A stretch of 64,000 nucleotides of DNA from Liquidambar formosana (GCA_039720395.1 CM077823.1:33934371-33998370); one strand, 5' to 3'; counted from the stretch's first letter, positions 1 through 13,280 are shown. A program made the numbers and translations. Notes: generated from the letters alone by a model not told the origin.

Positions 1-371
1 AATAGGTAGAATGTCGTGAGTTCATTTCACATTCATAAAAATTAATTCCTATGGTTCTATGCCTTGATAAGTAGAATGTCACAATCCCGAAACAACAGTA
101 TAAATAAAATGATAAAACCCAGCATATTCCAACAGCAAATCAAATTAAATCATCATCATTAAATAGGTGAACTCTTATTAATCAATTAATCATCCACCGT
201 CCATTCAAATACAAATACAAATACAAAGGCAAATCTTGACCAAACAAAAAATTACAGATTTTTTTTTCTTTGGCTGGGAATAAAAATTACGTATGCTTCA
301 CCTTTAGGAGTCACCGGTCAACCATAGTTACAGCCAGCCAGCCAGCCAGCCACACGTACTAGGGGGCAAAG

Positions 372-1862
<1,491 letters not shown>

Positions 1863-2345
1863 GACTGTAATCTTCTGTTTTGTTTTTTCTTTCTCCCTTT
1901 CCTTTTTCTGCTTTTGAGTCTTTTGCTCACCGTCAACCTGAGGAAGAAAGAGGAAAGCATAGGGGTATATATACGAGGCGAGGGGCCGGTTTGAACCGGT
2001 GGAATGTCCTTAGAAAAGTGGTTGGACCGCCCGCCAACCGGTTGGGGGTTGGTGAGAGGTTTTGCTGGCGTGACATATTGACTATTTAGTGAGGTCCACA
2101 TGTGGGGCACACACTAATGTGGTGTGTGACGTATGTTTGAAGGATCATGAGGTCATGATGTTTGGTTTCAAATTTTCAATGGTGAGATGGCGTGGGACTT
2201 GTGTCTTGGGAGTATGATTTTATCATACTATTGGAGTAGAATAACATAATTGTGGGGTCCTTCTACCTTATAGGGTAGTGAGTAACGGGACCCACCAATT
2301 TGGATTATTACACGTGGCAAAGAAGGTGGGTAAGGGGTTGGTGAA
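1863..2345 (-). promoter_or_regulatory. Promoter region of the CCoAOMT gene with TATA box and AC elements
   Basis: Reading the minus strand upstream of the ATG there is a TATATATA box at 1966-1973, about 100 bases from the start codon. Farther up lie a perfect 12-base palindrome CCAACCGGTTGG at 2034-2045 (MYB core type), an ACCAACC element at 2047-2053, a G-box CACGTG at 2311-2316 and a second ACCAACC at 2336-2342. ACCAACC is the AC-II/SMRE type site bound by R2R3-MYBs that control lignin genes. That these sites act here is inference from position and family knowledge. Confidence 0.7.
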
Positions 2346-2600
2346 CGGATTCTAGCTCTACACGCAGAAGAGTTGTTGGCCACCTCTTTTATCTTATTCT
2401 TTTTGCAAGTATTATAATATGATTTTCTGGCTTCTGATGCTCCTTGCTTCCTCTTCCTCTTTTTCTTTTTTTCTTTCCATTTTTTTTAATAAATATTTTT
2501 CATGGTCCTTAATTATAATTAGTGACAATTTAATCATTTGTGTCTCACCTAAGTCCACATCAATAAGACAAACAATTGTATACATTAGGTATATCAATTA

Positions 2601-2640
2601 TCCAGGGCGGAGTTAAAAATTTCCTTTAGGGGAGATGAAT
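2601..2640. mobile_element. Possible hAT-type terminus remnant
   Basis: The stretch begins CAGGGCGGAGTTAAAAATTT, close to the common plant terminus CAGTGGCGGAGCCAGG. No partner end or target duplication was found, so this is only a degenerate fragment at best. Confidence 0.25.
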
Positions 2641-2951
2641 TTTGGTAAGTTGTTAGTATTATATCCTCGTTCTAAAAACTGAAGAAGTTTTAGTTAAAAA
2701 TTTTTCTTTTATCTTGTGATTTTTAGATTAAAAAAATTACAAAAAATTATAATTTATTGATAAATTATATTTCATTGGAAGACATCACAAAGAGTTTTAC
2801 ATCTCTCTTAGTGAGTAAGAGATTGTGGGGATTAAAACTTTTATAAGGTAAAAAAAAAAAAAGGAGAGGTGAGAGAAAAGTAAAGGGGGTTAACAAAATT
2901 TAGGTGAGACATATATAAAATGTCATAAAAGTTTAAAGTATAAAATTTTTA

Positions 2952-3316
2952 CTCCCTCTGTTCCTATTTAATTGGCTTTTTCTTATTTGATTGCCTAAAA
3001 TACTCTTGAAATTGTATTCTTTCTTTTTACAATGTTTTGTACATTTGAGGGTAAAATTAGAAAGTTGAAACACATGTGTTGATGTGCCAATGACCTATAG
3101 GCCGAGTGGCACATCCCACCTCAAAGGGGTGTGGGGTTTCAAGGAGGTCCTTGGTTTGACTCCTCTGGGTGCGTGTGATGTTTCGCAAAAAAAATAAATA
3201 AATAAAAAGAAGAGAGAGAGAGAGGAACACATGTGTTGATATGAAAACATTTAATAAGATCTCTTATAAAAAAACGTGGTTTTTCAAAGGAGATGATCAA
3301 TTAGGAATGGAAGAAA
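2952..3316. mobile_element. Stowaway-like MITE carrying a nested SINE
   Basis: The left end is CTCCCTCTGTTCCTATTTAA immediately after a TA. The right end, read in reverse complement, starts TTTCTTCCATTCCTAATTGA next to a TA, giving imperfect terminal inverted repeats and a TA target site as in Tc1/mariner-derived Stowaway MITEs. Removing the SINE at 3084-3225 and one copy of its 15-base duplication leaves about 208 bases, a normal Stowaway size. Confidence 0.6.
3084..3225 (+). mobile_element. SINE (family A) with perfect 15-bp target duplication
   Basis: Pol III promoter boxes are visible: A-box TAGGCCGAGTGG at 3098-3109 and B-box GGTTTGACTCC at 3153-3163. The 3' end is A-rich (AAAAAAAATAAATAAATAAA) followed by a GA run. 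The element is flanked by identical AACACATGTGTTGAT copies at 3069-3083 and 3226-3240. This is a tRNA-derived SINE inserted by target-primed reverse transcription, not a functional tRNA gene. Confidence 0.85.
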
Positions 3317-4769
3317 TATTTAACAAAACCAAGAGAGGCATCTGCTTCCTCAACACACTTGCCTCCGTCTTTCTGTACATGTGTCAACAAGATATATAGC
3401 ACCCATCACGTAACGTAATGATCAGATATTAGCTTCCTAAAAGTAGTATATGTTTGACGCATGAAATATTTTCATAAGTAGGTAAGAGCAAGATGGAACG
3501 AGTCCATAGCTTAATTATTCATCGGCATCGCGTGGAAATTAGCAAACTTCTATTTAAAGTTTAGTGTTTAAATTGGATTGAACCGTTGTACTTGTAAGCT
3601 CTAGTAGTTATGGTTCAAATCGGGTGCTTTGATAAATTAATTGAATATAAAATGGTTGTTTTTGTAACAAACTTGCATAATTTAAATCAAAATTGGATGT
3701 CAGAATGGACTATGTCTCCTCTTTGTTTAGCATGTCATAGTTTGGTAAATTCAATAGAGGACATGGTCTTTGCCCTTTAAACGTAGTTTATTAAGTTTAT
3801 TGCGTTTTAGAAGTTGACCCACTAGCCCTAAAAATAAGGACAGGGAAGACCTAATCAATGATTCTTTGGGAGAGCCCAAACCGACCCTAGGGTATAGGGT
3901 AGATGTATGCCTCATCCTTCCCTTAAACCTCCCACTCTAAGGTTAGAATGGTCAAATCCAAGACCTTCCCTTTGAAATAGGGTAGAGGTATTATTAATTT
4001 TGATATAAGCTCAATAAAGCCAATTAAACCACTATCTCTTGTAATGCAAATGATATATAAATAAATTATGAAATACCAACCCCAGAGGAAAAAAAAAGAA
4101 AAAAAAAAAGGTGATGAAATAGATGATGTGACAAAATAGGAAACATGGTTCACTTAAAATTATAAATTTATAATATAATATAATAGAAAATCTTATGTTT
4201 GGTGAGACCGTGAGAGGAGGTCCCTTTGCTTTTAAGTCGAAAGGCAATTTAGATGACCATCAGGTCCACCACAAACAAAACTCCAGGAAGGGTTGATTTT
4301 TTAGGGTGGTGAAGGTTCTTCCTTTTCTGCTTTTATCTGCATAGGATAAGGACACTCGCAACTTTAGGATGAGTCTTGCGTTACCTACCCCACTAACCCT
4401 CTTTTCAATGGTTGTTCAGTGATAAGCCAGATTTCCTTTGAATTGCCTTCTGTTTTGGTAATATAAAATGTAATTATATATACTGTTTAACTGCAAATAT
4501 ATATATTTTTTTAATCTCTATTTTCATCAATTGTGGAGGGCAAGATTGTACCAAGAAGTAATGAAAGGCATTTACAAGCACAGCCCCTAGAGTCCACAAA
4601 AATTCTTGGAAAAGCTACCTCTGTAGAAAATATATGCTCATTTTTATAAAAGTAATTATTATTATTATTTTTTATTACATCTATATCTATATATATCTAT
4701 ATCTATATATATATTTTTCCTCCTCCTTGAAAGCTAGAAAGAAAAGTTCTCTCATCGAAGAGTTCTAAC

Positions 4770-4840
4770 CAATGTCTTTGTGGCCTAGTGGCACTTCTTT
4801 CCCCTATGTGGGGAGAGGTTTTAGGTTCGATTCTTAGTAA
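4770..4840 (+). mobile_element. SINE head, family A relative
   Basis: A-box TGGCCTAGTGG at 4781-4791 and B-box GGTTCGATTC at 4824-4833 are spaced as in tRNA-derived SINEs. The segment between them (GCACTTCTTTCCCC then TGTGGGGAGAGG) matches the arrangement of the SINE at 43014. No clear 3' tail or target duplication was found, so the right boundary is a guess. Confidence 0.6.
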
Positions 4841-7800
4841 TGTTAAGTTTAGAGCCCTAAAGAAAAGGGCGGATTTCACTGTTTTAAGGACTCACTCCAA
4901 ATGTGATCAACGAATTGTGTCATAAACTTGATTAGCACTCGTTTACTATGAATAATATCGAGTTCAAGCACACGTAAAGTTGTTCTTTATGACCCTCTTT
5001 TCCCAAAGTGATTAGTCGATCTAAATATCTCCTAGTTCTTGTGCTTCTAAATCATGCACCGATGCTATGTTGGAATCCAAGAGTTGGATGTGAAAAAAAA
5101 AAAGCATGGTTATGACCGTCTAATGACCAGAAGCAGAAGTAACAGGCACTTTGAAATTCTTGATTTAATTGGCAACAGGGTGTATTGTTTCCCAAAAAAT
5201 CCAGAAATTTTTAGATTGTGATTTACGAACAAACAGACGAACGTGCAGGGCAGCAATGAGAAGCCACCATCGCTAGCCTAGTCAATATCACTACAACTAG
5301 TGAAGAAATCTTGTTGTAAGGACCATAAATGAAATAATATCTGGCGTCAAAAGGAGATAGTACTAAGATTTTTTTCATAGGGTATGTAAATTAATATGGA
5401 AAAGGTTATGACGAGGAGGGTAGGTTGCCTCTTCAAAGCCACCATCTTCGTTGAGTGCAGTGTCTCCCTCCTGGGGTAGCACTTTGTCGGGCTGGGCTTG
5501 AACAGAGACTTGGACATAATTAAGGGCATGAAATTTCTTGGTGCATTTTTTTTTTCCTTTTCACTGAGGTTCCAGCTATGGCAATGGAAATCTTTTTCCC
5601 AGAAAAAAGACACAATGCAACCGAAGTTTTGTGAAAAAATGAGACTGGACACAATCTACACTAATTTAGGTACTGATCTTGTGATGGAAACAACTTCGTC
5701 CAGAAAAAATTGGGGCATATTTGGACGACCGATGGAAAATTAATAGCCTCATTACATTTTATTGTGGATGGCATGGGCCAATTGCTTGAAGTGAATAGCC
5801 CCATCTCAGAAATGATGATAACATATTGAAAATACTTCTGAAAAACAATTTGAAAATTGTTGAACTTTCAAATGATAAAAACCATGAATGATTTGGGAGT
5901 GTGTTTCATTTTTGCCATATTGATGTGGAGTTTGAAAGGTGAATCTGTTTGTACAAAAAACAAAAGAACGGGTGGGGTGGTTTTGTTGGTTGCCACGCCG
6001 GGGGGGTGGGAGGGGAAGCAATGTGAATCTGTTGCCCTTTGTGAAATGATATTGAATCTTTTACTGGCTATTTTCTTCACTACCAGAGTAATTCTTCCAT
6101 ATGTTTGAGACAGAAAATCAATAACTACATGATGGCAAGGCTAGATGACTAAGAATAATTTGAAGAAAACCTCAACCTGACACCCCCCACCCCCACCACC
6201 ACTAAACCCTTTCAGCATTTTCTTCTCTTCAATTTATCAGCAAGGAATCCCACAATGACTTAAATCGTCTTTCTTTGTTCCAATCTGTGTGCCCTTTATT
6301 TTGTTTTCTTCATGAATTTCTTGCATCCCTTGATGTGCTTGGAAAAACTCAGAAAGAAAGCAATTTCAAATGCATGTTATTCTAAAGACCGAATTCCTTT
6401 TGTGAAAGAAAAAACAAAAAAAAACAAACAAACAAACATGGAGGATAAAAGATTAGCTAATCGAGAGGGCCAATTTATCCTTACCATTTCAGGACGACTA
6501 CACAAATCCTATTCCACCATTTGTTCTACCCAAAGCCTTCAACTTAGTTAAATGATAGGCCAACATGTATCTTGCTAGTTGCCACAACATCAAATTGTGC
6601 CCTCTGGAATCTTCTCCTCATCCTACAAAATCTTCAACCTGAACTATGACACTCCACAATGGAGCAGTCATTGATCTTCAATGCACATGGCTAAACCATC
6701 TCCGTCGGTTTTCTCTCCTCTTGTTCCCAATTACTGCTACCGCTACCATCTCATTAATGTATTCATTTCTAATTCTGTCCTTGTCTTGCCATTCATCCAT
6801 CTCAACATTCTCATTTCACCCACACTCATTGGACAACTCTTACAGAAAATCAATGAACTTAAGAGTGATTAATGCCATTTTCTAAATTTCAGACACTACG
6901 TTATTTGGAAGCTATGGCTGGAGGACAACGTAAACATGTTGAACCACACACTTAAATAGAAATAAGTTCACCATCAAGCATGAGAATACTTTAAAGTACA
7001 AACCTTTTTGCTTGAGCACACAGTCATGGCATGATTGAAATGATCCACCAACAGAGAGTACAGAAAAAGAAATCCCTAAGAAATGGGAGCAATGAACTTT
7101 TATTTCCCAGGAATACATTCACATAACCCCCCCCCCCCCCCCCCCCCCAAAAAAAAGAAAAAAAAAAGAAAAAAGAAAACTGACCAAAAACAAAGTGAGA
7201 AGAAAAGAATTTAATGAATATTTAGCAGATTGTTAGTCATTTTGGAATCAAAATTTTTAAAATTAATACAGAGAAAGCTGCTTTTTAAATTATCTCTGTA
7301 ATTCAGTCTGTCTGTTGCTAGTAAAAATGACTTTCCTAAACCCTCAATTGTTTTTCCTTAATTAAAAGTTGCCTATCTGACATTTTAAAACCCAAATAAA
7401 CAATTACTTTGTTTTTTCCAATTGAAAAGAAAAAAAGGAAAAAAAAAAAAAAAACTATTATTAGCCCCTTTAACGTTTTATAGAAATATATACTTTTTAA
7501 ATCATAATTATTAGAATACTTTAAAAGGCTTGATTCTTTCAAGTAAATTCGTGCAAAACCTTTCCCTTCTCAGAAATGAAGAAAAAGGTAGTAATTTGTA
7601 GAGTAATTTCCATCGTTCTACTGCTAGAACTGGTCAAGAAAATATGAAAGGGCCCCATCGCACACTGGGCAGTTTGTGAAATCACCTATTTGTAACAAGG
7701 CTCTCCAATGTAAGAGAAACAGAGTCTATAGACAGCATATTTTAGAAGGTGCTTCAGTTCCTCAATCGTATCAGTTTTTCCTTGCCTACCTTCACCCTAC

Positions 7801-8641
7801 CTCAATTTCTGTATACTTCAATAAGAATAGGTCATTTTTAGTTAGAATTCCTTTAAAAACCAATGAATTTTATGTTGTTTGTTGTGCCTATTTGATCAAT
7901 ACTGAATATCCTATTGAATGAAAGTTCAGTCAGGGTTACATCCTTTGACCATTGATCCCCCCCCCCCACCCCGGTCTCTCTCCTAACACCAACAAAGTTT
8001 GGATTAGTTGTAGTACATAATTGACTGAAGTTAAATATCTTGCTTAAATACAGTCAGCCGACAATTTTTATCCAATAGCTGAAGTCTTCTGTCCATGATT
8101 TACACACATAAGCAAGCATAGTTTATGTTGTTGTGCTTTTTTATAATAGTACTATATGACAAAAGCTTAACATATCTTCTTTTTCTTGATTTTTTCCTTC
8201 CCATTTATAATTAATAATGAATACTTAAACATAGTTCAGGCCTACAAGAAGGTGCAAGCAAATATTTATACAAAGAAAGGAAAATTTGGTAAATTGTGGA
8301 GCAGAAACTGAACCATGTATCTGATGCAAAATAAGATCAAGAGCTGGATGAAAGGGACACATGTAGAAGCACAAGTAGCTAATGCTAGTTTCAGATGAGT
8401 TCCAAAAAATTTATGCCAGATAAGCAACGTATAATGCACAAGTATATCAGAAATGAGAAGCAGTGCAGCAAATTAATTCTTCGATAAAAAACATTAAAAC
8501 TTGAGATTTCAGGATGTTAAATTATGATTACAAAGCTACTCAAATGAGTGCGGGTGTGAGCAAAGAGAAAAACAATTGTGACTTTGAACTTTTTCATCTT
8601 TATGGCTGGGAATTGTTCCTGTGCCTTGATGATGGTATCAA

Positions 8642-8668
8642 TTTTTGTTTTTTCTAATTGATAAGAAT
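8642..8668 (-). mobile_element. Tail-only retroinsertion (27 bp) with 12-bp target duplication
   Basis: A 27-base T-rich segment ending TTGATAAGAAT sits between two TGATGGTATCAA copies at 8630-8641 and 8669-8680. On the minus strand it reads as a short TTATCAA-type end followed by an A-rich tail, as expected for an extremely 5'-truncated LINE or SINE. Confidence 0.5.
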
Positions 8669-9058
8669 TGATGGTATCAAATTTCAGGATTTGAAAGGAA
8701 GAACAGCTTCTGATGCCACCAGACTATAGTTTGCAATTGCTTGAGAATTATTACACCAATTTATCATACAATTTGCTTAGAAAACCCTCCCGAAGAGATC
8801 CTGGGAAAAACAAGCACCAACTGGTTAACTGGTTTTTAGCAGAGGTTAATATGGTCCATATCAGAAGTTGCAAGAGAAGTATTTTCTGGAAATATACTCC
8901 AACGCCTTACAGTTCACCTTAGTGACTTTTCTTAATGTGGTGACTGTTTGGTAACCAACTCAGCTAAACAGTATCTAATCCCAACTATTTGATTTCACTA
9001 AACAGATTCTTTTTCATCATCATTCTGCTCCATCTAGAATTCTAGGGTCATACTTTCT

Positions 9059-9087
9059 TTTTTCTTTTTTTCTTTTTTTGATAAGGA
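9059..9087 (-). mobile_element. Tail-only retroinsertion (29 bp) with 13-bp target duplication
   Basis: A T-rich segment ending TTTGATAAGGA lies between identical GGTCATACTTTCT copies at 9046-9058 and 9088-9100. Like the one at 8642 it reads on the minus strand as TTATCAAA plus an A-rich tail. Confidence 0.5.
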
Positions 9088-9949
9088 GGTCATACTTTCT
9101 ATTTAATTATAGGCCATCGTTTCTTCTCACACAAATGTCATAAATTTACAATATCCAACATTAAATGATAGTGTAACAAACTGATTGCCCAAATTCATGT
9201 ATAAAACCCCATCGGGAATATATATTGACAGTACCAACAATTACTCCTTTTGGATCCAATTGCCTTTAATCATCTTCTTCTTTTTTAATTGCCTTTAATC
9301 ATCTGACCACTAAGGGTGTATAAGAAAAAGCTAAAGGAAAAAGAAACAACAGGAAAAATATGAAATGCAGTCAGTTGAGGGGTCATCAACCAAAAGCCCA
9401 GATAAAAGAATCCATGGGTGAAGCTAATCAGATTTACCAATCTAGGGGTTCCCTCAAACCATATATATGCTATCATTGTGAAAATGGGAGAACACTCAGA
9501 ACTTTCTTTTCCTCTCTATCATTGCATCAGCAGATTCATAATCTACCTATTCTCTCGTCATTCGAAATTTAACTGAGGTATTTAGTTGAAAACCTTGAGG
9601 CGAACTAATAGAAAGAACATTCATTCACTTAATAAAGAAAAGATCAACAGTGGTGATAATAAAAGCCCCTTTGCAATCTTGACATACTTAACACAAAAAA
9701 TAAAAACCCCTTTGCCCTCTGGTGATAATAAAAAGATGCTAAAGTGGGTACATTTTCAACAAAAATAAAAAATAAAAAATCACAGAAGCATTTTCAAAGA
9801 GTGATGCAAGGGTAAAATGCTAGAAAATTGTTTAATCTGAAAGAAGATAATGCTATTTATTAAAACAATCATCGGATACCTATCTCAAAAAATTGTTGAA
9901 TGAAAGTTGGATCAGCTGTCTCGTACTAAAACTCACAATAAGCAATTTC

Positions 9950-11326
9950 TTAGATGGACAGCAATTGCACTGAACCACTGGGATTTATAGGATAATTTGA
10001 ACTACGAATCTGTCTAGCTTTTGTAGCCAATGCACTTCGTATGACAGAAGCCTTACTCTCAATCAAATTCTCCTCCAAGCTAGTGTCCCTATAATACTGA
10101 GAGCTCTGTTCATGCAATGAGTGATCTCCCAACCCATCAGACAAGGCCGAATAATCATCCCTCATAAGCAGAACATTATGAAGTATCGAGCAAGCACCAA
10201 TATAAGCAACAGCCGTCTTGAACTCCCCTTCTATCGGCCGACTCAAACCACCCCAATTCTTCAAACTGGCAATAGTCCTAAGCGCCGAAAGGCGCATCAA
10301 ATGCTGTGCTGCATTGAAATTCTCTTCACTAGACCCCGGTACAGGATCGACAAATGGAACCATTAGCCAAGGAAGTAAAGGGTACCCTCCATCACCAACT
10401 AAGTACTGATTTATAGCCACCCCATTTACATATACCGGCGGCGAATTCAATAAACTTCCTCCTTCGATATCTTTATACAGAGAGGACGATTTGAGAATCC
10501 TAAAATCACCCTTTTCGCCACGAAAACCTGCGACAATGCTCAATATCCTCGACGAAGAATCAACTACAATTTGGGCAGCAATGCTCTCTTCTATCCCCTT
10601 CTCCTTTGATAACTCACAGTTACCATCTCTAACAAGCTTAAACCGAGTACAACCAATCACCCCACAGCAATTGGGCAATCCGGTGAGATCTTCGAACGCC
10701 GTCGACACGGATACAAGCTCGACGGGGTTGGGAAAACCGAGCCAGAAACGGAAATTGGTACAGAGAACCCTGCACAATTGCTTAACGCAGAATCTGGTTA
10801 CGGATTCCGAAACCCCGAATCGCCTTGAAATTTCTGGGTAATCGGAGCCGGTGGCTAGACGGAAAAGACCGACACCGAGTCGGATTTCGGCGGAGAGATT
10901 GAGCGGCGGCCCCGGTGGGTCACGACACTCGAGCAAAGGCTCGAGTAGACCAGAAAGCCATTCGAATGTGGAGGAAGTCATTTTGAAACATAGCTTGAAC
11001 GAGTCAGGATTCCGACTCAAACCCAGTTCGGCTCGGCCGACACCGGTTCCGAGTTCGTCGGCTCTGTCTTCATCGGTGGACTCCGAGTCCGATTCTGGTT
11101 GGTGGGCTCTTTTCCTTTTCCTGGAAATCCTGAGGATGGAGAGAGAGGCAACGATTTCTGAGGAAGAGAGGAAATGGTGGATGAGAGGGAAAATGTTTTC
11201 ATAGGAATTGGAATTGGAACTGGAGGTGATGGTGAGGGGGTTAGAGGAAGGGAAGAGGAGGAGTAGGAGGAGTAGGAGTTCTGAGATTAGGGAAGAGAGA
11301 AAAGCTGCCAAAGAGCGAGAATTCAT
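9950..11326 (-). CDS. HARBI1/ALP1-like protein (domesticated PIF/Harbinger transposase)
   Basis: A single-exon ORF of 458 residues, ATG at 11326, stop TAA ending at 9950. The N-terminus is leucine-rich (residues 17-24 are all Leu), followed by a basic patch RKRKR at 69-73 that could be a nuclear signal and an acidic stretch at about 78-91. A helix-turn-helix-like region (about 160-190, YPEISRRFGVSESVTRFC) precedes the DDE_Tnp_4 nuclease region. In active Harbinger transposases the triad is D in IDGTH, D in GDxGY and E in VERAFG. Here the first site is IGCTR (D to G225), the second is kept (D312 in GDGGYP), and the third region reads SALRTIASLK without the E. The fold is present but catalysis is unlikely. 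Arabidopsis ALP1 is a related domesticated protein associated with PRC2; a similar chromatin role here is inference. It is intronless, undisrupted and richer in GC than its surroundings. Confidence 0.85.
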   Translation of the reverse strand: MNSRSLAAFLSSLISELLLLLLLLFPSSNPLTITSSSNSNSYENIFPLIHHFLSSSEIVASLSILRISRKRKRAHQPESDSESTDEDRADELGTGVGRAELGLSRNPDSFKLCFKMTSSTFEWLSGLLEPLLECRDPPGPPLNLSAEIRLGVGLFRLATGSDYPEISRRFGVSESVTRFCVKQLCRVLCTNFRFWLGFPNPVELVSVSTAFEDLTGLPNCCGVIGCTRFKLVRDGNCELSKEKGIEESIAAQIVVDSSSRILSIVAGFRGEKGDFRILKSSSLYKDIEGGSLLNSPPVYVNGVAINQYLVGDGGYPLLPWLMVPFVDPVPGSSEENFNAAQHLMRLSALRTIASLKNWGGLSRPIEGEFKTAVAYIGACSILHNVLLMRDDYSALSDGLGDHSLHEQSSQYYRDTSLEENLIESKASVIRSALATKARQIRSSNYPINPSGSVQLLSI

Positions 11327-11530
11327 TTTCTCTTTTCTTTTTTTCTTTTTTTCTTCCTTTTGTCGGGAATTGGAATTTTCGATTTTCTAGCAAACAAGGT
11401 TTCTGTGCTTTGTGTGTGTGTGTGTGTGAAAGAATCTTGGGGGGTTGAAAATTGAAATACACATAGATACACCTGGACAGTGTGTATCTTTTTGTTTTGG
11501 AAGGTTCTTTTGGGACATGTGACTGAATGA

Positions 11531-11540
11531 CCATATATGG
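11531..11540. promoter_or_regulatory. Perfect CArG-box upstream of the HARBI1-like gene
   Basis: CCATATATGG fits the MADS-box consensus CC(A/T)6GG and is palindromic. It lies about 205 bases upstream of the minus-strand ATG at 11326. Function is not shown by sequence alone. Confidence 0.35.
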
Positions 11541-11773
11541 GAAAAGATCTGACCGTACATGTGTCAGACTGTAAGAGGATCTGGAATTGGACCCACCATG
11601 GTCAACTTTTTCTCGCTTTGGGTGCACAAGTCAGAACACATGATTTCTTTTTTGGTTTTTTATCTTCCCTTTTTTCAATCCCATTGGACTAGGATAGGGT
11701 ATGGTGGCAGATTTTTTATTTTATTGAATGATTTGATTTTTTTGATAAGCTTTGGAAAAGGAATAATGGACCA

Positions 11774-11809
11774 TGGCTATGGCTATGGCTATGGCTATGG
11801 CTATGGCCT
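11774..11809. repeat. GGCTAT hexanucleotide microsatellite
   Basis: About five tandem GGCTAT units followed by a GGCCTAT variant. Confidence 0.9.
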
Positions 11810-13171
11810 ATGGGTTTGGTATCGTTCACCCACTCATTCCATCTTTTTTATGCCCACATGACAGGAATGGGTAAAGGGTGATTCTTACTTGTGAGAATAG
11901 CTTCCTTGTAACCATGACACTACTTGGTGTTATCACAAATTAATAAAAATAAAATAAATGAAATAAGGATTTCAATTTCATCATTTATTATCAAATTATA
12001 TAAGAAATCGATTGTTTTATTACATTTTCTATAAATATATATGGTCAGATTTTTTGGAAATAATATTTCTAAAGTCATAGATAATAATACTAAAGGACAT
12101 TCACTAATACGGCAAAGATACTATCTTATCATCACCTTCTATACAAACATTTTGAATTTCTTAGTCTTTGCCAACAACATGAGATCATGACTCAATGCAA
12201 TAGCTTCTAATAAAGAATCATAACACCATTATCAATCTAAGTTAAATTGCATAGCAATAGGTTTGCAAAAGCTATAATGAGACATTCAATAGGATATTAG
12301 GATGGAATAAGATTCCTTGTTTTGTTTTTCAATTATTAGGTAAGTTTGAATTCGCTGTTGAACCTTCAAGTCTTAGATGTACTCTCCAGAGATCGTCGTT
12401 TCAACTTCTCGTAAAAATCGCTACCTGTATGAGTATGTATGAGTATGGAACATCTCACATGGGTCGATAGGGAAATAATTTAGGCAAAAATAAGAGTTGA
12501 GGGCACCCCTAATCGTTAATTAGGAATTTTAACAAAAAAAAAAAAAAATTGAATTCATATACTCCAGATTTTACTGTCAAACAGAGTGCAGATCATTATT
12601 AATTGAAAACTACCTTTAACTACATGGTGACCTTTAAACTCATTTTTACTTTTCTTGATGAAAATTTATTACAAGCATACATATATGGCCAACAAAACAC
12701 ATTATCCCCCTCACATGATTAGACCACCTGACCTAGATGGTTGTGTTTTGCTAGACATATGCACTGATGCACCCATAACTTCTCCTTTCCTGACATGGTC
12801 AAACTAAAATTTCATTGGTTGGCAAGTCATCTCCACTCTAGTTTAGGTGGGAAAATTGTTCTAGTGGTACAAGTAGAGTATTTCTCACAACTTCACTAAT
12901 ATCACCCCAGAGCCAGTTATTATGTTTAACCAAAGTAAATATATTATAAAGTATATCGAAATAATAATGAAAATTCCATTAATAGAATATTGGATGGGTA
13001 CCATTTCTTGGGCATTGGCATGACACAATATATTTTTTTAATTAATGCATTTTAATTTTTCATTATTTTAGCAAGGCATTGACTTTGGAGATCAAAAATA
13101 TAAGTTATATATTACCAGTGCGACTATAGTAAACAAAAGCAAAATATTGACTCTTTTTTATCAACCAACCC

Positions 13172-13197
13172 TATATATATATATATATATATATATA
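13172..13197. repeat. (TA)n microsatellite
   Basis: Uninterrupted TA dinucleotides, about 13 units. Confidence 0.9.
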
Positions 13198-13245
13198 ACT
13201 TCTACATTGAGGTAGAATTTTTATTACATGTGTGACCTATACCAC

Positions 13246-13276
<31 letters not shown>

Positions 13277-13280
13277 AAAA

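Larger units (their letters stand above)
2400..9949. other. Intergenic, AT-rich, no gene recognised
   Basis: No ORF here has a recognisable family or a convincing splice structure. The stretch holds the mobile elements listed separately (2952-3316, 3084-3225, 4770-4840, 8642-8668, 9059-9087), a C22 then A8 tract at 7127-7156, a C-rich run near 7957-7973 and a TATATC-rich tract at about 4680-4712. A 101-codon minus-strand ORF at 5347-5652 resembles nothing I know and I do not call it a gene. Confidence 0.6.

Noticed and set aside
3084..3225. tRNA gene
   Set aside because: A- and B-boxes are present but there is no acceptor stem, and an A tail plus target duplications mark a SINE. The same applies at 4770, 13950, 21380, 34827 and 43014.
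5347..5652. 101-codon minus-strand ORF
   Set aside because: No recognised motif and no promoter or splice context that I can support.
10121..11204. Plus-strand open frames opposite the HARBI1-like gene
   Set aside because: No family similarity, and they lie entirely antisense to a clear coding frame.
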